Shown: positions 1 through 9,947, numbered from the stretch's first letter. The stretch is DNA of 64,000 bases from Leptolyngbya sp. NIES-2104 (GCF_001485215.1 NZ_BBWW01000001.1:3286001-3350000); one strand, 5' to 3'. A program made the numbers and translations. The notes: generated by a model from the letters alone, not told the origin.

Positions 1-568
1 CAAGATCTGCATTCGCAGCGGACGCGGTGGAAATCACATGAGCGTCAATGTATTTTGCAAGCTGTACCGCAAAGCTGCCAACACCACCCGCTCCAGCATG
101 GATAAGGACTGTTTGCCCAGACTTAAGATGGGCAGTCTCGAAAAGCGCCTGCCATGCCGTCCCTGCGGCAGTCGGCAGCCCCGCACTTGTTGCTAAATCC
201 AGCTTTGTAGGAGCTGTCGTCAGAAGCTGTGCTGGAACGACTACGAATTCGGCGAATGCACCGCCGCGATGTTTATTCAAACTCGAACCGGGTTCTAGGC
301 GAGCAATAACGCGGTCTCCCTGCTTCCACCGAGCAGCCAATAGACCCGCTTCAACGACGGTTCCAGACAAATCCGTACCGACTGTGTACGGCATCGTTAG
401 CGGAAAGTAGTCCTTCATAGCGCCGCTGATCAATTTCACATCAAGCGGATTGATGCTTGCTGCTTCCACCTGAACCAATACTTCATCCAGTCCGATCGTT
501 GGAACTGGAATCTCTTCAAGGACTGCGTTATCGATACTTCCATATTGATGAATTCGGACTGCTTTCAT
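1..568 (-). CDS. NADP-dependent quinone oxidoreductase-like MDR, 3' part outside window
   Basis: Reading leftward from an ATG at 568 the frame stays open to the window edge (189 codons). The protein starts MKAVRIHQYGSIDNAVL and has the GroES-like N-terminal domain followed by the Rossmann motif HAGAGGVGSFAVQLAK, which binds NADPH. No zinc-ligand cluster is seen, as in zinc-independent quinone oxidoreductases. These enzymes reduce quinones or enones in the cytosol; the substrate here is unknown. An AAGGA ribosome site precedes the start. It lies 51 bp after the MFS gene at 620-1858 on the same strand, so SnoaL, MFS and this gene look like one transcript. The C-terminal part is cut by the window. 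Confidence 0.88.
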   Translation of the reverse strand, partial: MKAVRIHQYGSIDNAVLEEIPVPTIGLDEVLVQVEAASINPLDVKLISGAMKDYFPLTMPYTVGTDLSGTVVEAGLLAARWKQGDRVIARLEPGSSLNKHRGGAFAEFVVVPAQLLTTAPTKLDLATSAGLPTAAGTAWQALFETAHLKSGQTVLIHAGAGGVGSFAVQLAKYIDAHVISTASAANADL

Positions 569-619
569 GATGCGTTTCCTTTGTAATGGGTTGAAAGTGA
601 GTAGAAAAGTTTTCAAGTC

Positions 620-1858
620 TTATGACTGTTTTGGTAGCGGTTGGAGGCGAGAGCGATCCGCTTGCTCAGCCGGACGGACGATCGTAGCGTAGGCGGCAAA
701 GGCGGCTGACGCGAACAATGACATCACGCTAGTCATCGCGATCGCAGTCCGTCCATCGTAGAAGAAGGCAACCAGCGCACTGGCAAGTGTGCCACCGATC
801 GCCATCTGCGTGAATCCCAATACAGCAGCAGCGACTCCAGCAACTTCTGGCACTGGCTGAAGCGCTCCATGCTTCGCGTTGGGAGCAATTAGCCCGAAGC
901 AGAACGTATTGAGAACTAGAAGCGGCAGCAGCGTTATGACGCGGACAGAATTACTGATAGACACCAGCACCAGCGCGATCGCGGAAACAACTGCAAGCGT
1001 GAGTCCGACTTTGAGCAAGCGCGACGGCGGCACACCGCGAACACTCAAGCGCCCATTCAAGAACGAGCCTGCCATAATCGCGAAAGCAGTTGCAGCGAAG
1101 AACCAACCGTAGAGCGTCGTTGAAATGCCTAAAACCTGAATCAAGATGAGCGGTGAGCCAGCAACGTAAGCAAACATACACCCAAAGCTCAACGCGTTCA
1201 CGAGCGCGTAGCCCACACAGATTCGATCACTCAGAACTCGAAGGTAGTTGCTGATCAGGCGGCGAGGGGAGATCGCACTTTGATCGCGATGAGCAATGGA
1301 TTCTTCAAACCCAATCGCGATCGTACCGACAAGAACTAGACCGCCAACTGCCAGCACTCCATAAATCGATCGCCAGTCTGCGATCGTCAGAACTAACCCA
1401 CCAATCGTGGGTGCAATCATCGGCGCAATGCTCATCACCAGATTGATATAAGAGAACTGTGTTCGGGCGGCAGCACCTTCAAACAAGTCGCGCACGATCG
1501 CCATCTCTAGGACAGCAGCAGCACCCGCCCCGGCACCCCCAACCAACCGCCAGAGAATCAATGCGTGAATTGAGGGCGCGATCGTACACATGACATTCGC
1601 GAGGGCGAAGACTCCACAACCGATGAATAGAACCGGGCGACGACCATATCGATCTGAAACGGGTCCAAAAATAAGCTGCGCGATCGCAAAGCCAGCCATG
1701 AACAGACTGAGGGTTAAACCTGTAGCAGCAGGGGGAGCATTGAAGGATGTGCCAAGTGCTTTGAGGGCGGGCAATCCCATGTCGATCGCTAAGGGCGGTA
1801 ACGCAGCCAACGCACCTAGCAGCAGAGTAAATCCCAAAGAGTTAGGTCGAATTCGCAT
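620..1858 (-). CDS. MFS drug-resistance transporter, Bcr/CflA type
   Basis: The 412-residue, strongly hydrophobic protein has about 12 membrane segments and the MFS motif A after helix 2 (GPVSDRYGRRPVLFIG, near residues 67-82). The start MRIRPNSLGFTLLLGALAALPPLAIDMGLPALKALG is characteristic of the Bcr/CflA drug:H+ antiporter family, which exports toxic small molecules across the inner membrane. A GGAAGAG ribosome site precedes the ATG. It is flanked by a SnoaL-like gene upstream and a quinone oxidoreductase downstream on the same strand. That suggests a detoxification cassette of modify-and-export type; the compound cannot be named from sequence. Confidence 0.9.
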   Translation of the reverse strand: MRIRPNSLGFTLLLGALAALPPLAIDMGLPALKALGTSFNAPPAATGLTLSLFMAGFAIAQLIFGPVSDRYGRRPVLFIGCGVFALANVMCTIAPSIHALILWRLVGGAGAGAAAVLEMAIVRDLFEGAAARTQFSYINLVMSIAPMIAPTIGGLVLTIADWRSIYGVLAVGGLVLVGTIAIGFEESIAHRDQSAISPRRLISNYLRVLSDRICVGYALVNALSFGCMFAYVAGSPLILIQVLGISTTLYGWFFAATAFAIMAGSFLNGRLSVRGVPPSRLLKVGLTLAVVSAIALVLVSISNSVRVITLLPLLVLNTFCFGLIAPNAKHGALQPVPEVAGVAAAVLGFTQMAIGGTLASALVAFFYDGRTAIAMTSVMSLFASAAFAAYATIVRPAEQADRSRLQPLPKQS

Positions 1859-1912
1859 AGTTTCTCTTCCGATTCCGATAGCTGCTGACTGATGATAAAA
1901 ATGGGTCAGTTT

Positions 1913-2362
1913 CTAGCTCGGCAGTGCAGCGGGCGACCACGCACCAATTTGGTGCAGCATTCCGAACCAATCTTCCAAGTGCCAGGTGTGCGAAATGCGA
2001 TCGCGATCGAAGTGATGAAACTCATGCAGCGCGATCGAGACTGGCTTTCCTGTCGGCTGCAAGCCAAAGATTTCCCCCTGGTGAGTCGCAACGATTCGCG
2101 CCCGCACACCTGCGCGATTCGGTTGTGCAATTACCTCGTCAATGATGATCTGCAAGTCGGGAAACGCAGTAAAAAACATTGGCATCAGCGGTTTCATACC
2201 CTCAGGACCAGGAGCTTGACCGGGCGCAAGCGGAATGTCCTGCCAATCTGAGGTCACCGCTTCGTCGAGAAGGTTAGGATTTTTATCGCTGAAGGCTCGG
2301 TAAAACGTTTCGAGTGACTGTTTTTGCGCCACTGTTAAGGCTGAAGTCTGAATCGTCGCCAT
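1913..2362 (-). CDS. SnoaL-like / NTF2-fold protein (ester cyclase type)
   Basis: The start is placed at ATG 2362, six bases after an AGAGGA ribosome site, rather than at the TTG 21 bases upstream. The 149-residue product (MATIQTSALTVAQKQSLETFYRAFSDKNP...) has the SnoaL pattern of a short helical start, the WQDIPLAPGQ segment, FPDLQIIIDEVIAQ and a C-terminal TWHLEDWFGMLHQIGA. SnoaL-like proteins are small cone-shaped cytosolic enzymes or binding proteins (cyclases, isomerases, dehydratases). It is the first gene of the run with the MFS and MDR genes. A candidate LysR operator copy lies about 60 bp upstream of the start. The exact reaction is unknown. Confidence 0.82.
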   Translation of the reverse strand: MATIQTSALTVAQKQSLETFYRAFSDKNPNLLDEAVTSDWQDIPLAPGQAPGPEGMKPLMPMFFTAFPDLQIIIDEVIAQPNRAGVRARIVATHQGEIFGLQPTGKPVSIALHEFHHFDRDRISHTWHLEDWFGMLHQIGAWSPAALPS

Positions 2363-2422
2363 AGAATCCTCTACTAATAACAAACGCGAATGAGACTACG
2401 ACGATCATTACATGCAAAACAT

Positions 2423-2472
2423 AATGTGTCCAATGCATATCTAGGATAGCCACTATACCAATGCTGATATAG
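2423..2472. promoter_or_regulatory. Candidate LysR operator/promoter, copy A
   Basis: An 18-bp block (AATGTGTCCAATGCATAT) is identical to one at 3908, and the following 32 bp also match at most positions (GGATA, CACTATA, TCA/CCA, GATATA-like). It contains ATAG-TGG-CTAT, a short inverted repeat, near 2446-2456. On the minus strand TTGGAC reads as a possible -35 facing the SnoaL gene. Two copies flanking a LysR gene's neighbours suggest binding by that LysR protein; this is inference. Confidence 0.6.
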
Positions 2473-2564
2473 CGTGAAGCTATAGCTTCCAACCGTAGAA
2501 CAAACCCCTTGTTGCCGATAGTGTGATGTGATGCTGTGCTTCAGGAAGCATGGTACAAAGTCAT

Positions 2565-3800
2565 TCAGTGGCTATGTGGGTGCGGATGCTGTTGGTAGTG
2601 CTGCCGGAGTAAATCTTTACCGTAGTCGTTGCCATTCGGCGTTCGCACCACGCTGTGAATATGTTCACGTGTAGGCTGACCCCGTTCTAAATAGCTCAGA
2701 GCGATCGGAGTCTGATGATCGAACTCAATCAAGATCACCGGGCTATGGATACGGTAGTAAAAGACGCTGTTCGGCTTCGTCTCGCCGATCCAAGCGAACC
2801 GGGTTTCCTCCAGATGCTGCCGCACCTCGGACATCTTGACCTCTGCATGCCCGTCGCGCATGTTCCCCACATACTCGCCGATCAAATCGAGTAATTGCTT
2901 CTTCTGCTCGGCTGTGAACTCCGCCGCGCGAATGCCAGCATAGTCGAGAACGATGTTGTCACTGAACGCTTCACCCAGGTTGTTGTTGCGGGTCTTAGAA
3001 ACCCGGATGATAGCTTTCTGACGCTGTGCATCATTGAGCGCGTTGATCAGCGATAGACCCTTATTTTGTTCGTTTTGCATCACGATCGTACCTTTGTACC
3101 GACCGGAGTTAGCTATCACTGGCTCGGAACCCATGAAAGTAGGTGTCATCACCACTTGATCACCCAGCACGAAGTAGTTAACAATCAAATGGTGCCCGTC
3201 GAGCTGCCAGCCCCACGGCTCCGTATCTGAAGGCGTGCCCATCACCGTGAGCCAGTAGCGACCCTCGCCGTATTCCTCGAAGTTATTGTTCAGCTCGCCC
3301 AGCGTGTGGTTGAGCCGCATAATGTCGCGCGACTGTTTCAATCCCTTGGCGCTGAGCGAAGCTCGCAACAGATTGAAAGCTATCTCACGCTGGGATTCAG
3401 TCATCTCATAGAAGCCTGTGCCCTGACGGATGTAAAAGTGCTGGTTCATCCACTTACGCCATTCCGGGTCGTCAACCGAAAATACTGTCTTGGTGCGCTG
3501 CGTCGGAGTCAAAGCGGCGAGAAAAGCATCAGCAGACCTGCGGACGGGCGCAGTAGAAACTCCGGTCGAGCGGATGGGGAACAAACCTGAGACAACATTG
3601 CCGTTTGTGGTAACCCCCTTAAACGGCTCGGCTAGACCACGGGCTTCGGCTTCTTGCGACCTGCGCCGAAAGCTCTCAGCGAGAGCACCTGATAACTGCT
3701 GTGCATGAGATTTGACACCTCGTGTCAAGACACTAGCGAGACTGACGACAGCGCTAGTGCCTGCCATGATACTCAAGAATTTACGACGTTTCATGTTCAT
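2565..3800 (-). CDS. DUF3500 family protein with Tat-type signal
   Basis: The 411-residue product starts [34 protein letters not shown], a twin-arginine-like signal (KRRKFLSI) followed by a hydrophobic stretch, so export is likely. The rest matches the DUF3500 pattern: [56 protein letters not shown], and a C-terminal histidine-rich tail ([10 protein letters not shown] ... [11 protein letters not shown]). Function of the family is not established. A GAGGT ribosome site precedes ATG 3800. The gene is divergent from the LysR gene at 3967, and the shared 166-bp intergenic region carries operator copy B, so it is probably a LysR target. Confidence 0.88.
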   Translation of the reverse strand: MNMKRRKFLSIMAGTSAVVSLASVLTRGVKSHAQQLSGALAESFRRRSQEAEARGLAEPFKGVTTNGNVVSGLFPIRSTGVSTAPVRRSADAFLAALTPTQRTKTVFSVDDPEWRKWMNQHFYIRQGTGFYEMTESQREIAFNLLRASLSAKGLKQSRDIMRLNHTLGELNNNFEEYGEGRYWLTVMGTPSDTEPWGWQLDGHHLIVNYFVLGDQVVMTPTFMGSEPVIANSGRYKGTIVMQNEQNKGLSLINALNDAQRQKAIIRVSKTRNNNLGEAFSDNIVLDYAGIRAAEFTAEQKKQLLDLIGEYVGNMRDGHAEVKMSEVRQHLEETRFAWIGETKPNSVFYYRIHSPVILIEFDHQTPIALSYLERGQPTREHIHSVVRTPNGNDYGKDLLRQHYQQHPHPHSH

Positions 3801-3907
3801 AATGACCTCATAGATTCGGCTTTAACGATCGCAATCGGGAAGTGCTGAAACCGATTCAGCCGGGCGTAGAGTGAACCTACTACAACCATTACAAGACATC
3901 TACAATG

Positions 3908-3957
3908 AATGTGTCCAATGCATATTATGGATAAGCACTATATCAAGGGTGGTATAT
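3908..3957. promoter_or_regulatory. Candidate LysR operator/promoter, copy B
   Basis: This is the second copy of the sequence at 2423-2472, located between divergent DUF3500 and LysR genes. The first 18 bp are identical; the remainder differs at scattered positions while keeping GGATA, CACTATA and GGTATATA-like parts. Both copies have the same orientation relative to the leftward genes they precede (SnoaL run and DUF3500). Autoregulation plus control of both leftward units is the simplest reading. Confidence 0.6.
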
Positions 3958-3966
3958 ATTCAGATC

Positions 3967-4881
3967 ATGGCTCAACAGTTCCCCAACCTCTCGCACATCG
4001 ACCTCAATCAACTTCTGGCTTTGCAAGCCATCCTAGAGGAGAGGCATGTCACTCGCGCCGCCGTTCGCGCCTCGCTCAGTCAGCCAGCGATGAGCCGAGT
4101 GCTCAGTCGATTGCGGGTAGCACTCGGCGACGACCTGCTCGTTCGGAGTGGCACGGGGTACGAGCGGACACCGCGTGGCGATCGCTTGCTGCAAGAGTTA
4201 GAAGTCCTCCTGCCTCGCCTCAATGCGGCGATCAGAGGCGATAACTTTGATCCTTCCACCACACAACAACAGTTTCGGGTGACAGGCACCGATTATGCCG
4301 CCGCTGCGATCATCAGCGGTACCCTGCAACTGTGCCGCAAATCTGCTCCCGGTGTTCGCGTCGAAGTTATTGGCTGGACAGAAGATAGCTACCGTTATGT
4401 AGAGATGGGTCGCTGCGATGTGGCGCTTGGGGTTGGCAGCGTACCAAGTTCGCCTAGAGGATTGAAGGTGGAAGTGCTGTATCAGGAACACTTCGTGTGC
4501 CTTGTGAGTGCGGACAACCCATTCAAGCACGAGCGTTTTTCTTTAGACGAGTACCTACGTCACCCACATGCAGTAATTGCAACCGCAGAAGGGCAGCAAA
4601 CGATGATCGATCGTCCGCTTGCTGAGCTTGGGAAGGCAAGAAATGTCGTGCTTCAGTCACCCTACTTCATGGCAACGGCGCTCAATATTGTAGATACCGA
4701 CTTAATCTTCACCGTCCCAATGCGTGTCGCACTCGAACTTTCAAAGTTAGCGAACTTTCGGCAGGTACTCCCTCCTCAAGAGATTGCTGGCTTTCCCTAC
4801 ACCATGATCTGGCATCCTCGGTTCGGTGGTGATTCTGGACAGGCATGGTTCCGTGACCAGATTCGGGCGGCTGTAAAATGA
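3967..4881 (+). CDS. LysR family transcriptional regulator
   Basis: The start is chosen at ATG 3967 (MAQQFPNLSHIDLNQLLALQAILEERHVTRAA), which places the winged helix-turn-helix at the normal distance from the N-terminus; upstream in-frame codons lie in the operator region. Residues about 10-70 form the HTH (LSQPAMSRVLSRLRVALGDDLLVRSG) and about 95-300 the periplasmic-binding-protein-like effector domain (FRVTGTDYAAAAI ... FPYTMIWHPRFGGDSGQAWFRDQI). Length (304 residues) is normal for the family. Likely controls the divergent DUF3500 gene and the SnoaL-MFS-MDR run through the repeated site. The inducer is unknown. Confidence 0.93.
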   Translation: MAQQFPNLSHIDLNQLLALQAILEERHVTRAAVRASLSQPAMSRVLSRLRVALGDDLLVRSGTGYERTPRGDRLLQELEVLLPRLNAAIRGDNFDPSTTQQQFRVTGTDYAAAAIISGTLQLCRKSAPGVRVEVIGWTEDSYRYVEMGRCDVALGVGSVPSSPRGLKVEVLYQEHFVCLVSADNPFKHERFSLDEYLRHPHAVIATAEGQQTMIDRPLAELGKARNVVLQSPYFMATALNIVDTDLIFTVPMRVALELSKLANFRQVLPPQEIAGFPYTMIWHPRFGGDSGQAWFRDQIRAAVK

Positions 4882-5062
4882 TGGTGAGAACTAGCGATAG
4901 GGGCTATATTGTCACCTTACTATTTCAATAAATGTTGGGATGATTGTGAAAATCAAGAGCATCGAGATTAATCAAAAATCATGGCAGTCCATACTTTTGT
5001 TAGGCTGAAATTTGTTCTAGATGCTGCTAGGATTCATAGAGTAAATCTTGAGGGAGCGCAAA

Positions 5063-5575
5063 ATGCAAAGTCAAAGCGTAGATTTAATCCGAACCCTCTT
5101 CCAAAGTCGCTTGGCGACTCTTGAATATCTTTTGAAGTCAGCTCAAACTCATTTTGGCGATAATGAGTCATTTCTTCAAAAGCGCATTGCGGCTGATATG
5201 TTTCCCTTCGGTACACAAATTGCTTTCACCTGCAATCAACCCCGCAACTTTGCTCTCTGGTGTGATGGTAAACCTGCGAACAATCTAGATCCAGATGTCA
5301 CATCTCTCGCACAGGCATACGGGCACATCGCAAACACCAAGGAACTTCTTTTGGGTATTGATGTTGAAGATGCAAAGCTAGCTGAGGTGACGCGCATTTA
5401 CGAGGGACAAAGCCTCTACATCGAGTTTTCTGGTAACGCCTATGTAAATGAATTTTTAATTCCAAACTTTTACTTCCATCTGGTCACAGCTTATGACATT
5501 CTTCGCATGGCTGGTTTGCCAATTGGAAAACGAGATTACATGATGCACTTGGTGCCATTAATTAGAAAGGAATGA
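5063..5575 (+). CDS. DUF1993 family protein
   Basis: The start is ATG 5063 with GAGGGAG seven bases upstream; the TTG at 5048 is less likely. The 170-residue protein (MQSQSVDLIRTLFQSRLATLEYLLKSAQTHFGD...) has the DUF1993 features: a helical DinB-like layout, RIAADMFPFGTQIAFTCNQPRNFA, and the C-terminal NFYFHLVTAYDILRMAGLPIGKRDYM. Members are small cytosolic proteins of unknown function related in fold to DinB/YfiT-type metal-binding bundles. It stands alone on the plus strand between the LysR gene and a glycosyltransferase remnant. Confidence 0.8.
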   Translation: MQSQSVDLIRTLFQSRLATLEYLLKSAQTHFGDNESFLQKRIAADMFPFGTQIAFTCNQPRNFALWCDGKPANNLDPDVTSLAQAYGHIANTKELLLGIDVEDAKLAEVTRIYEGQSLYIEFSGNAYVNEFLIPNFYFHLVTAYDILRMAGLPIGKRDYMMHLVPLIRKE

Positions 5576-5739
5576 AGCCTAACAATAAGCCCTAAGGCGG
5601 ACTGTTGAGAGATTTTGGTGGTATTGCAAAGGTTACTCACAGCCGCTCAGCCGGGACGATAGACAGAGATGAGGCTGTAGAGGTGTAAGTTTAAAATCTC
5701 AATCATCAAAAGCGTTGCTTGAGATTGCAGAGGAAATGA

Positions 5740-6087
5740 ATGTATGAATCAGTCAATGCTGCACACAGTCGATACGCAAATCTTGTGATTACGCACGCTG
5801 GAATGAATACGGTAATGGAATCTCTGAGTCAAGCGGTGCCGATGGTGGCAATCCCGATTGCCATCGATCAGCCTGGTATTGCTGCGCGGATTGCGTGGAC
5901 GGGTGTGGGCAAGGTCGTGCCGCTGTCTCGTTTGGGGACTCCGATGCTACGCGAAGCCATTATTGAAGTGCTAACGCAGGAATCTTATCAAGCGAATGCA
6001 GCGCGATCGCAACAGGCACTTCAGGAAGCAGGAGGCGTGTCTCGTGCGGTGGATATCATTGAACAGGCAATCTCAATCGGAGATTGA
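5740..6087 (+). pseudogene. C-terminal remnant of an MGT-type (UDP-glycosyl) glycosyltransferase
   Basis: The 115-residue frame matches only the last third of macrolide/UGT-type glycosyltransferases: LVITHAGMNTVMESLSQAVPMVAIPIAIDQPGIAARI, the nucleotide-sugar binding signature with the conserved His of THAG and the D-Q pair, then VGKVVPLSRL and a terminal helix. Normal members have about 400 residues, so roughly 280 N-terminal residues, including the acceptor domain, are missing and none is recognisable upstream in 5576-5739. An inactive remnant is most likely. Confidence 0.75.
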
Positions 6088-6136
6088 ACGCACCTATCAC
6101 AACGATGTGCAATTAGGGATCTCCTGGATGTCAAAT

Positions 6137-6499
6137 TTAACATTCACCATCAATCACAACGCTTTCTGTTGAAAGCACAAACTCGCAGCCATGCAAGTCA
6201 AGGAACTTTTCCTCGTCGGGGCGAATGGTTTGAAGATAACTCTCTGAGCCGAAAACCGCTTCAAGCCCCGCGACATCATCAAACCAAAGCTCGGTGACTC
6301 CATCGAAGGTAATGGATGGTAGTCCTGAAAGAGACGCTTGGATGGTATGGCATTGCACATAACGGCGGACGTGCTGCTGCACCTCAGGAAGCGAACAAAA
6401 AAGAGGTGCGTGCTTTTCACGGTGATACTCCACAAACTCCTGGTGCGTTAGTGACAGCTTTTGCCGCTGCGTGATCGAGGCATATAGAGCCTGCATCAT
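6137..6499 (-). CDS. EthD-like small protein
   Basis: The product from ATG 6499 (MMQALYASITQRQKLSLTHQEFVEYHREKHAPLFCSLP, about 120 residues) carries the EthD pattern of the dimeric alpha/beta-barrel fold: F-x-x-Y-H-x-x-x-H-x-P early, RRYVQCHTIQ in the middle, and TELWFDDVAGLEAVFGSESY followed by EEKFLDLHGCEFVLSTE. EthD-type proteins accompany oxidative degradation of ethers and polyketides; the function here is unknown. Further in-frame starts exist up to 6553, but the family pattern begins near 6499. It is the last gene of the leftward run SDR-MFS-AKR-MDR-EthD, 70 bp after the MDR gene. Confidence 0.75.
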   Translation of the reverse strand: MMQALYASITQRQKLSLTHQEFVEYHREKHAPLFCSLPEVQQHVRRYVQCHTIQASLSGLPSITFDGVTELWFDDVAGLEAVFGSESYLQTIRPDEEKFLDLHGCEFVLSTESVVIDGEC

Positions 6500-6569
6500 G
6501 CTCTTCAGGCTGCTGTAAATCCGCATCTGTCGAATTTCATATTTCAAACACAAAAATCCTGTTCAAGCA

Positions 6570-7490
6570 CTATATCCCGATTTGCAAAACAATTTTGCCG
6601 CGTGTGCGTCCGCTTTGGGAAAGTTGATGTGCCTTTTTCACCTCCGCGAGCGGCAAAACGGTTGAAACGTGCGCTTTTAATCTGCCTTCGTCAACCAATT
6701 TGCTGATCGCGGCTAATTGTTCCGCGTTGGGTTTGCAGTAGACCCGTGCGGCTTTGATGCCAAATTCCTGCGCTTTTTCTTCGGACGGAAACTGCACTGC
6801 TGTCACCAGAAAGCCGCCTTTTTTCAAAGTTTGGAACGCTCTTTCAAACGTGTCGCCGCCGACCGTATCGAAAACGACATCCACATCTTTGACGACTGCT
6901 TCAAAGGGTTGCTTGGTGTAATCCACGAACTCGTCTGCACCCAAATCTCTGACGAACGCTTCATTGCGACCCGAAGCCATACCGATCACGAATGCGTCTT
7001 TTGCTTTAGCAAGTTGAACCGCCAGCGAACCGACCCCGCCTGACGCGGCAGTGATCAAAACTCTCTGCCCGCTACTCAGATTCGCTAAATCGAACATCGC
7101 TTGCCACGCCGTCAACGCGCCGAGCGGAATCGCCGCCGCGTTCTCGAAATCGAGACTTTGGGGTTTGGGTGCCATGTCTCCAATTTTGGCGATCGCATAC
7201 TCGGCATAACCTCCAGAGGTCACAATTCCGTAAACTGCATCACCTTCCTTGAAATCTTTGACATCATCGCCCACCTTTTCGATTGTTCCGGCGATCTCGC
7301 CACCGAGAAAGATGGGAAGTTTCAGCCCTAACCTTTCGCCCATTCCACCCCGGATTTTCCAGTCAACTGGATTGACCCCGGCGACGTGAACTTTCACCAA
7401 GACTTCGTCCGCTTTCGGCTCTGGACGATCGACATCGACATAGTTCAAAACGTCTTCGTTGCCGTATGTGTTAATTACAATTGCTTTCAT
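6570..7490 (-). CDS. NADP-dependent oxidoreductase (quinone oxidoreductase-like MDR), copy 1
   Basis: The start is ATG 7490, directly after a GGAGAAAAA ribosome site; longer frames to 7628 are unlikely. The 306-residue protein has the GroES-like domain ([24 protein letters not shown], 28-50; [19 protein letters not shown], 59-77) and the Rossmann motif [20 protein letters not shown] (145-164). There are no zinc-binding cysteines, as in zinc-independent MDRs that reduce quinones or alkenals with NADPH. A close paralogue lies at 15670-16599 with the same start (NEDVLNY) and identical C-terminal stretch ([20 protein letters not shown] versus PLTEVKK...). It sits 167 bp downstream of the aldo/keto reductase. 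Confidence 0.92.
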   Translation of the reverse strand: MKAIVINTYGNEDVLNYVDVDRPEPKADEVLVKVHVAGVNPVDWKIRGGMGERLGLKLPIFLGGEIAGTIEKVGDDVKDFKEGDAVYGIVTSGGYAEYAIAKIGDMAPKPQSLDFENAAAIPLGALTAWQAMFDLANLSSGQRVLITAASGGVGSLAVQLAKAKDAFVIGMASGRNEAFVRDLGADEFVDYTKQPFEAVVKDVDVVFDTVGGDTFERAFQTLKKGGFLVTAVQFPSEEKAQEFGIKAARVYCKPNAEQLAAISKLVDEGRLKAHVSTVLPLAEVKKAHQLSQSGRTRGKIVLQIGI

Positions 7491-7656
7491 TTTTTCTCCA
7501 GATTCTATTAATCGGTATGACAAAATCATTTCAGCACTGATCAAAACTTGCCGCACGTAGAAGCTACACACCGTAGCCCAAAGGCTAATGCAAATTAGCT
7601 TTGTCTTGTAATCGTCGCTTGAACTCACTCCAGCACGGCAAAGTCAATCGATAAAA

Positions 7657-8649
7657 CTAACGGTTCAGGGCGTGCATGAGTGCTTCAGGATAACTGGTTC
7701 CGGCAGCACCGATCGGGACAACTGCTTCAATCTGTTGAAGTTCAGCGGCAGTTAACACCATGTCTACTGCCCGCACATTTTCATGTAACCGTGCTTGACG
7801 TTTCATGCCAGGAATCGGGATGATGTCCTCGCCTTTTGCCAGCAACCAAGCAAGGGCAAGTTGGGCAGGCGTACACTGCTTTTGGGTGGCGATTTGCTTG
7901 ATTTTTTTGACCAGTTCTAGGTTGCGATAAAAATTTTCGCCTTGAAAGCGGGGACTGTGCCGTCGCCAATCGCCCGGTGGGAAGTTATCAGGCGATTGAA
8001 AAGCTCCCGTCAAAAATCCTCTCCCTAGTGGTGAGTAGGCGACTAAACTCGTTCCTAAGTCTCGGCAGACGGGCAATAGATCAGTTTCAGGTTCTCGCGT
8101 CCATAGACTGTATTCTGTTTGCAGCATGGCAATCGGATGCACCTGAGCCGCTCGACGCAGGGTTTTAGCGCCCGCTTCTGAGAGTCCAGCATAGCGCACT
8201 TTGCCGTCTTGAATCAGGTTTGCGATCGCGCCCACTGTGTCCTCGATCGGCACAGTCGGATCGACTCTGGCAGGATAGTACAGATCAATGTAGTCCACTC
8301 CTAACCGCTGCAAGCTATAAGCTAGGAAGTTTTGCACAGCAACTGGACGACTATCTTCACCATTAGAGTTGCCTTTGTGATCGCGCAGTGCCCCGAACTT
8401 CACTGCAATAAATACTTTGTCGCGCGGAACTCTTTTGATAGCTTCTCGAATCAACAATTCATTGTGTCCCATGCCGTAAAAGTCGCCTGTGTCGAGAAAG
8501 TTAATCCCAAGGTCGATCGCGGCTCGAATGGTCGCGATACTTTCAGCATCATCGTTTTGTCGATCGCCGTAGTAGTCGGACATTCCCATGCAGCCTAATC
8601 CCAATGCAGAGACTTGCGCGTCTGTTGTTCCAAGTTTGCGGTATTTCAT
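7657..8649 (-). CDS. Aldo/keto reductase
   Basis: The 330-residue protein is a full-length AKR with an (alpha/beta)8 barrel start [28 protein letters not shown]. The catalytic Asp53, Tyr58 ([15 protein letters not shown]) and Lys84 (FIAVKFG) are present. The usual catalytic His of the YYQHR motif is not: here it reads [11 protein letters not shown], a form seen in a natural AKR subgroup. The C-terminal NADPH site is [17 protein letters not shown]. It would reduce aldehydes or ketones in the cytosol. It is only 29 bp after the MFS gene, in the same leftward run. Confidence 0.92.
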   Translation of the reverse strand: MKYRKLGTTDAQVSALGLGCMGMSDYYGDRQNDDAESIATIRAAIDLGINFLDTGDFYGMGHNELLIREAIKRVPRDKVFIAVKFGALRDHKGNSNGEDSRPVAVQNFLAYSLQRLGVDYIDLYYPARVDPTVPIEDTVGAIANLIQDGKVRYAGLSEAGAKTLRRAAQVHPIAMLQTEYSLWTREPETDLLPVCRDLGTSLVAYSPLGRGFLTGAFQSPDNFPPGDWRRHSPRFQGENFYRNLELVKKIKQIATQKQCTPAQLALAWLLAKGEDIIPIPGMKRQARLHENVRAVDMVLTAAELQQIEAVVPIGAAGTSYPEALMHALNR

Positions 8650-8678
8650 GGTTTTGTTTGTTTGATTAACGAGGGCAT

Positions 8679-9947
8679 CTAGTGAGATTGATTCAGTTCA
8701 TCCTCTGCACGATTTTTCTGATTCAGACGCTTGAGTTTTGGAATTGCAATCAGCATGATCGCGACCGCGATCAGCACTTGAACAGTAGCCGACCAATAAG
8801 GCGCGGATTGACTCACCGCTTGACAGAGCCAGCCCGCCCACAGCGGTCCAATCACTTGCGCCAGCGCCATCACTGCAGCAATACTGCCTTGAACCCGCCC
8901 TTGGAGATCCGCACTCATGCTTTTTGACATCGCTCCCGTGAGACAGGTCTGTACGAGCGGTTGTCCGAGGGCATAGACGACCATTCCTCCATAAACCAGT
9001 TGCAAAATGCCTGTAGCTGGAAATAGACCGATTAGAAAGAATCCAACCCCTGCGATCGCTCCACCCACAATTGCTAGATGAATTTCTTGGAACCGTCGAA
9101 GCAGCAGCGGTAAGACGACAAGCTGAACTAAGACCACAATGATCCCGAAAGTGATTAATAAAGGAGAAATTTGCTCTGGAGTCCAATTGAGGCGATCAGA
9201 AAGCAGGCTCGGCAAGCTAGACGAAGGCAAAATCACAATCATCCAAAACAGCAGATAACTTAGCAGTAGCAGTCGGAGTTGCGGAAATTGCAAAATGTCA
9301 CGCGCTTGAGTCAGTGGATTCAGATGACTGAGCGGAAGTTCTGTTGCTCGTTGTGCAGGCAGTAAGCTTTCCGGCATCGAGAAATAGCCCCAGACAGCAG
9401 CAAAAATAAGCACCGCGATCAACACATAGAGCGGTGTAGCTGGGCTACTCTGTGAGAAAAAACCACTTGTGGCGGGTCCAACAATAAACCCTGAAGCAAT
9501 TGCAGCCGTCAAAAAAGCGAAGTAGCGAGTGCGAACATTAGATTTTGTTGTATCTGCCACATAGGAAAAAGCAGTGCCAATCCAGCAGTCAGATACACCT
9601 GCGATCATCCAGCCCACGAATAATATCCACAGTGCCCCGCCGATCGCAAACATCGAAAAGCCAAGGATTGCGCTACACAAGCTCACCAGCATCACCACTC
9701 GTCGCCCATAGCGATCGCTGATTGCTCCCAGGCTAGGCGCGCTGAGGAATTGTGCGAAAGAGTAGCTCGAAAACAACAGCCCGATGGTGAAGGCATTTCC
9801 ACCATACTGCTCGACTAAGGTGGGCAGGATTGGACCAATGAGTCCGATATAAAACGTACTCAGAAATGCAGCAAAGAGAATAAATGGAGGCAACCGACGA
9901 GGCGGTTTTGGCGGAGCTGTGCTTCGCGTTAATCGCTCAATATTCAT
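8679..9947 (-). CDS. MFS transporter, TetA/multidrug type
   Basis: The 422-residue membrane protein has 12 predicted helices and motif [18 protein letters not shown] near residues 74-90, a DHA1-type drug:H+ antiporter signature; the second half contains [27 protein letters not shown], as in TetA-like transporters. An AGGGAG ribosome site precedes ATG 9947. It lies between an SDR (upstream) and an aldo/keto reductase (downstream, 29 bp), consistent with an efflux partner for compounds these enzymes handle. The substrate is unknown. Confidence 0.9.
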   Translation of the reverse strand: MNIERLTRSTAPPKPPRRLPPFILFAAFLSTFYIGLIGPILPTLVEQYGGNAFTIGLLFSSYSFAQFLSAPSLGAISDRYGRRVVMLVSLCSAILGFSMFAIGGALWILFVGWMIAGVSDCWIGTAFSYVADTTKSNVRTRYFAFLTAAIASGFIVGPATSGFFSQSSPATPLYVLIAVLIFAAVWGYFSMPESLLPAQRATELPLSHLNPLTQARDILQFPQLRLLLLSYLLFWMIVILPSSSLPSLLSDRLNWTPEQISPLLITFGIIVVLVQLVVLPLLLRRFQEIHLAIVGGAIAGVGFFLIGLFPATGILQLVYGGMVVYALGQPLVQTCLTGAMSKSMSADLQGRVQGSIAAVMALAQVIGPLWAGWLCQAVSQSAPYWSATVQVLIAVAIMLIAIPKLKRLNQKNRAEDELNQSH

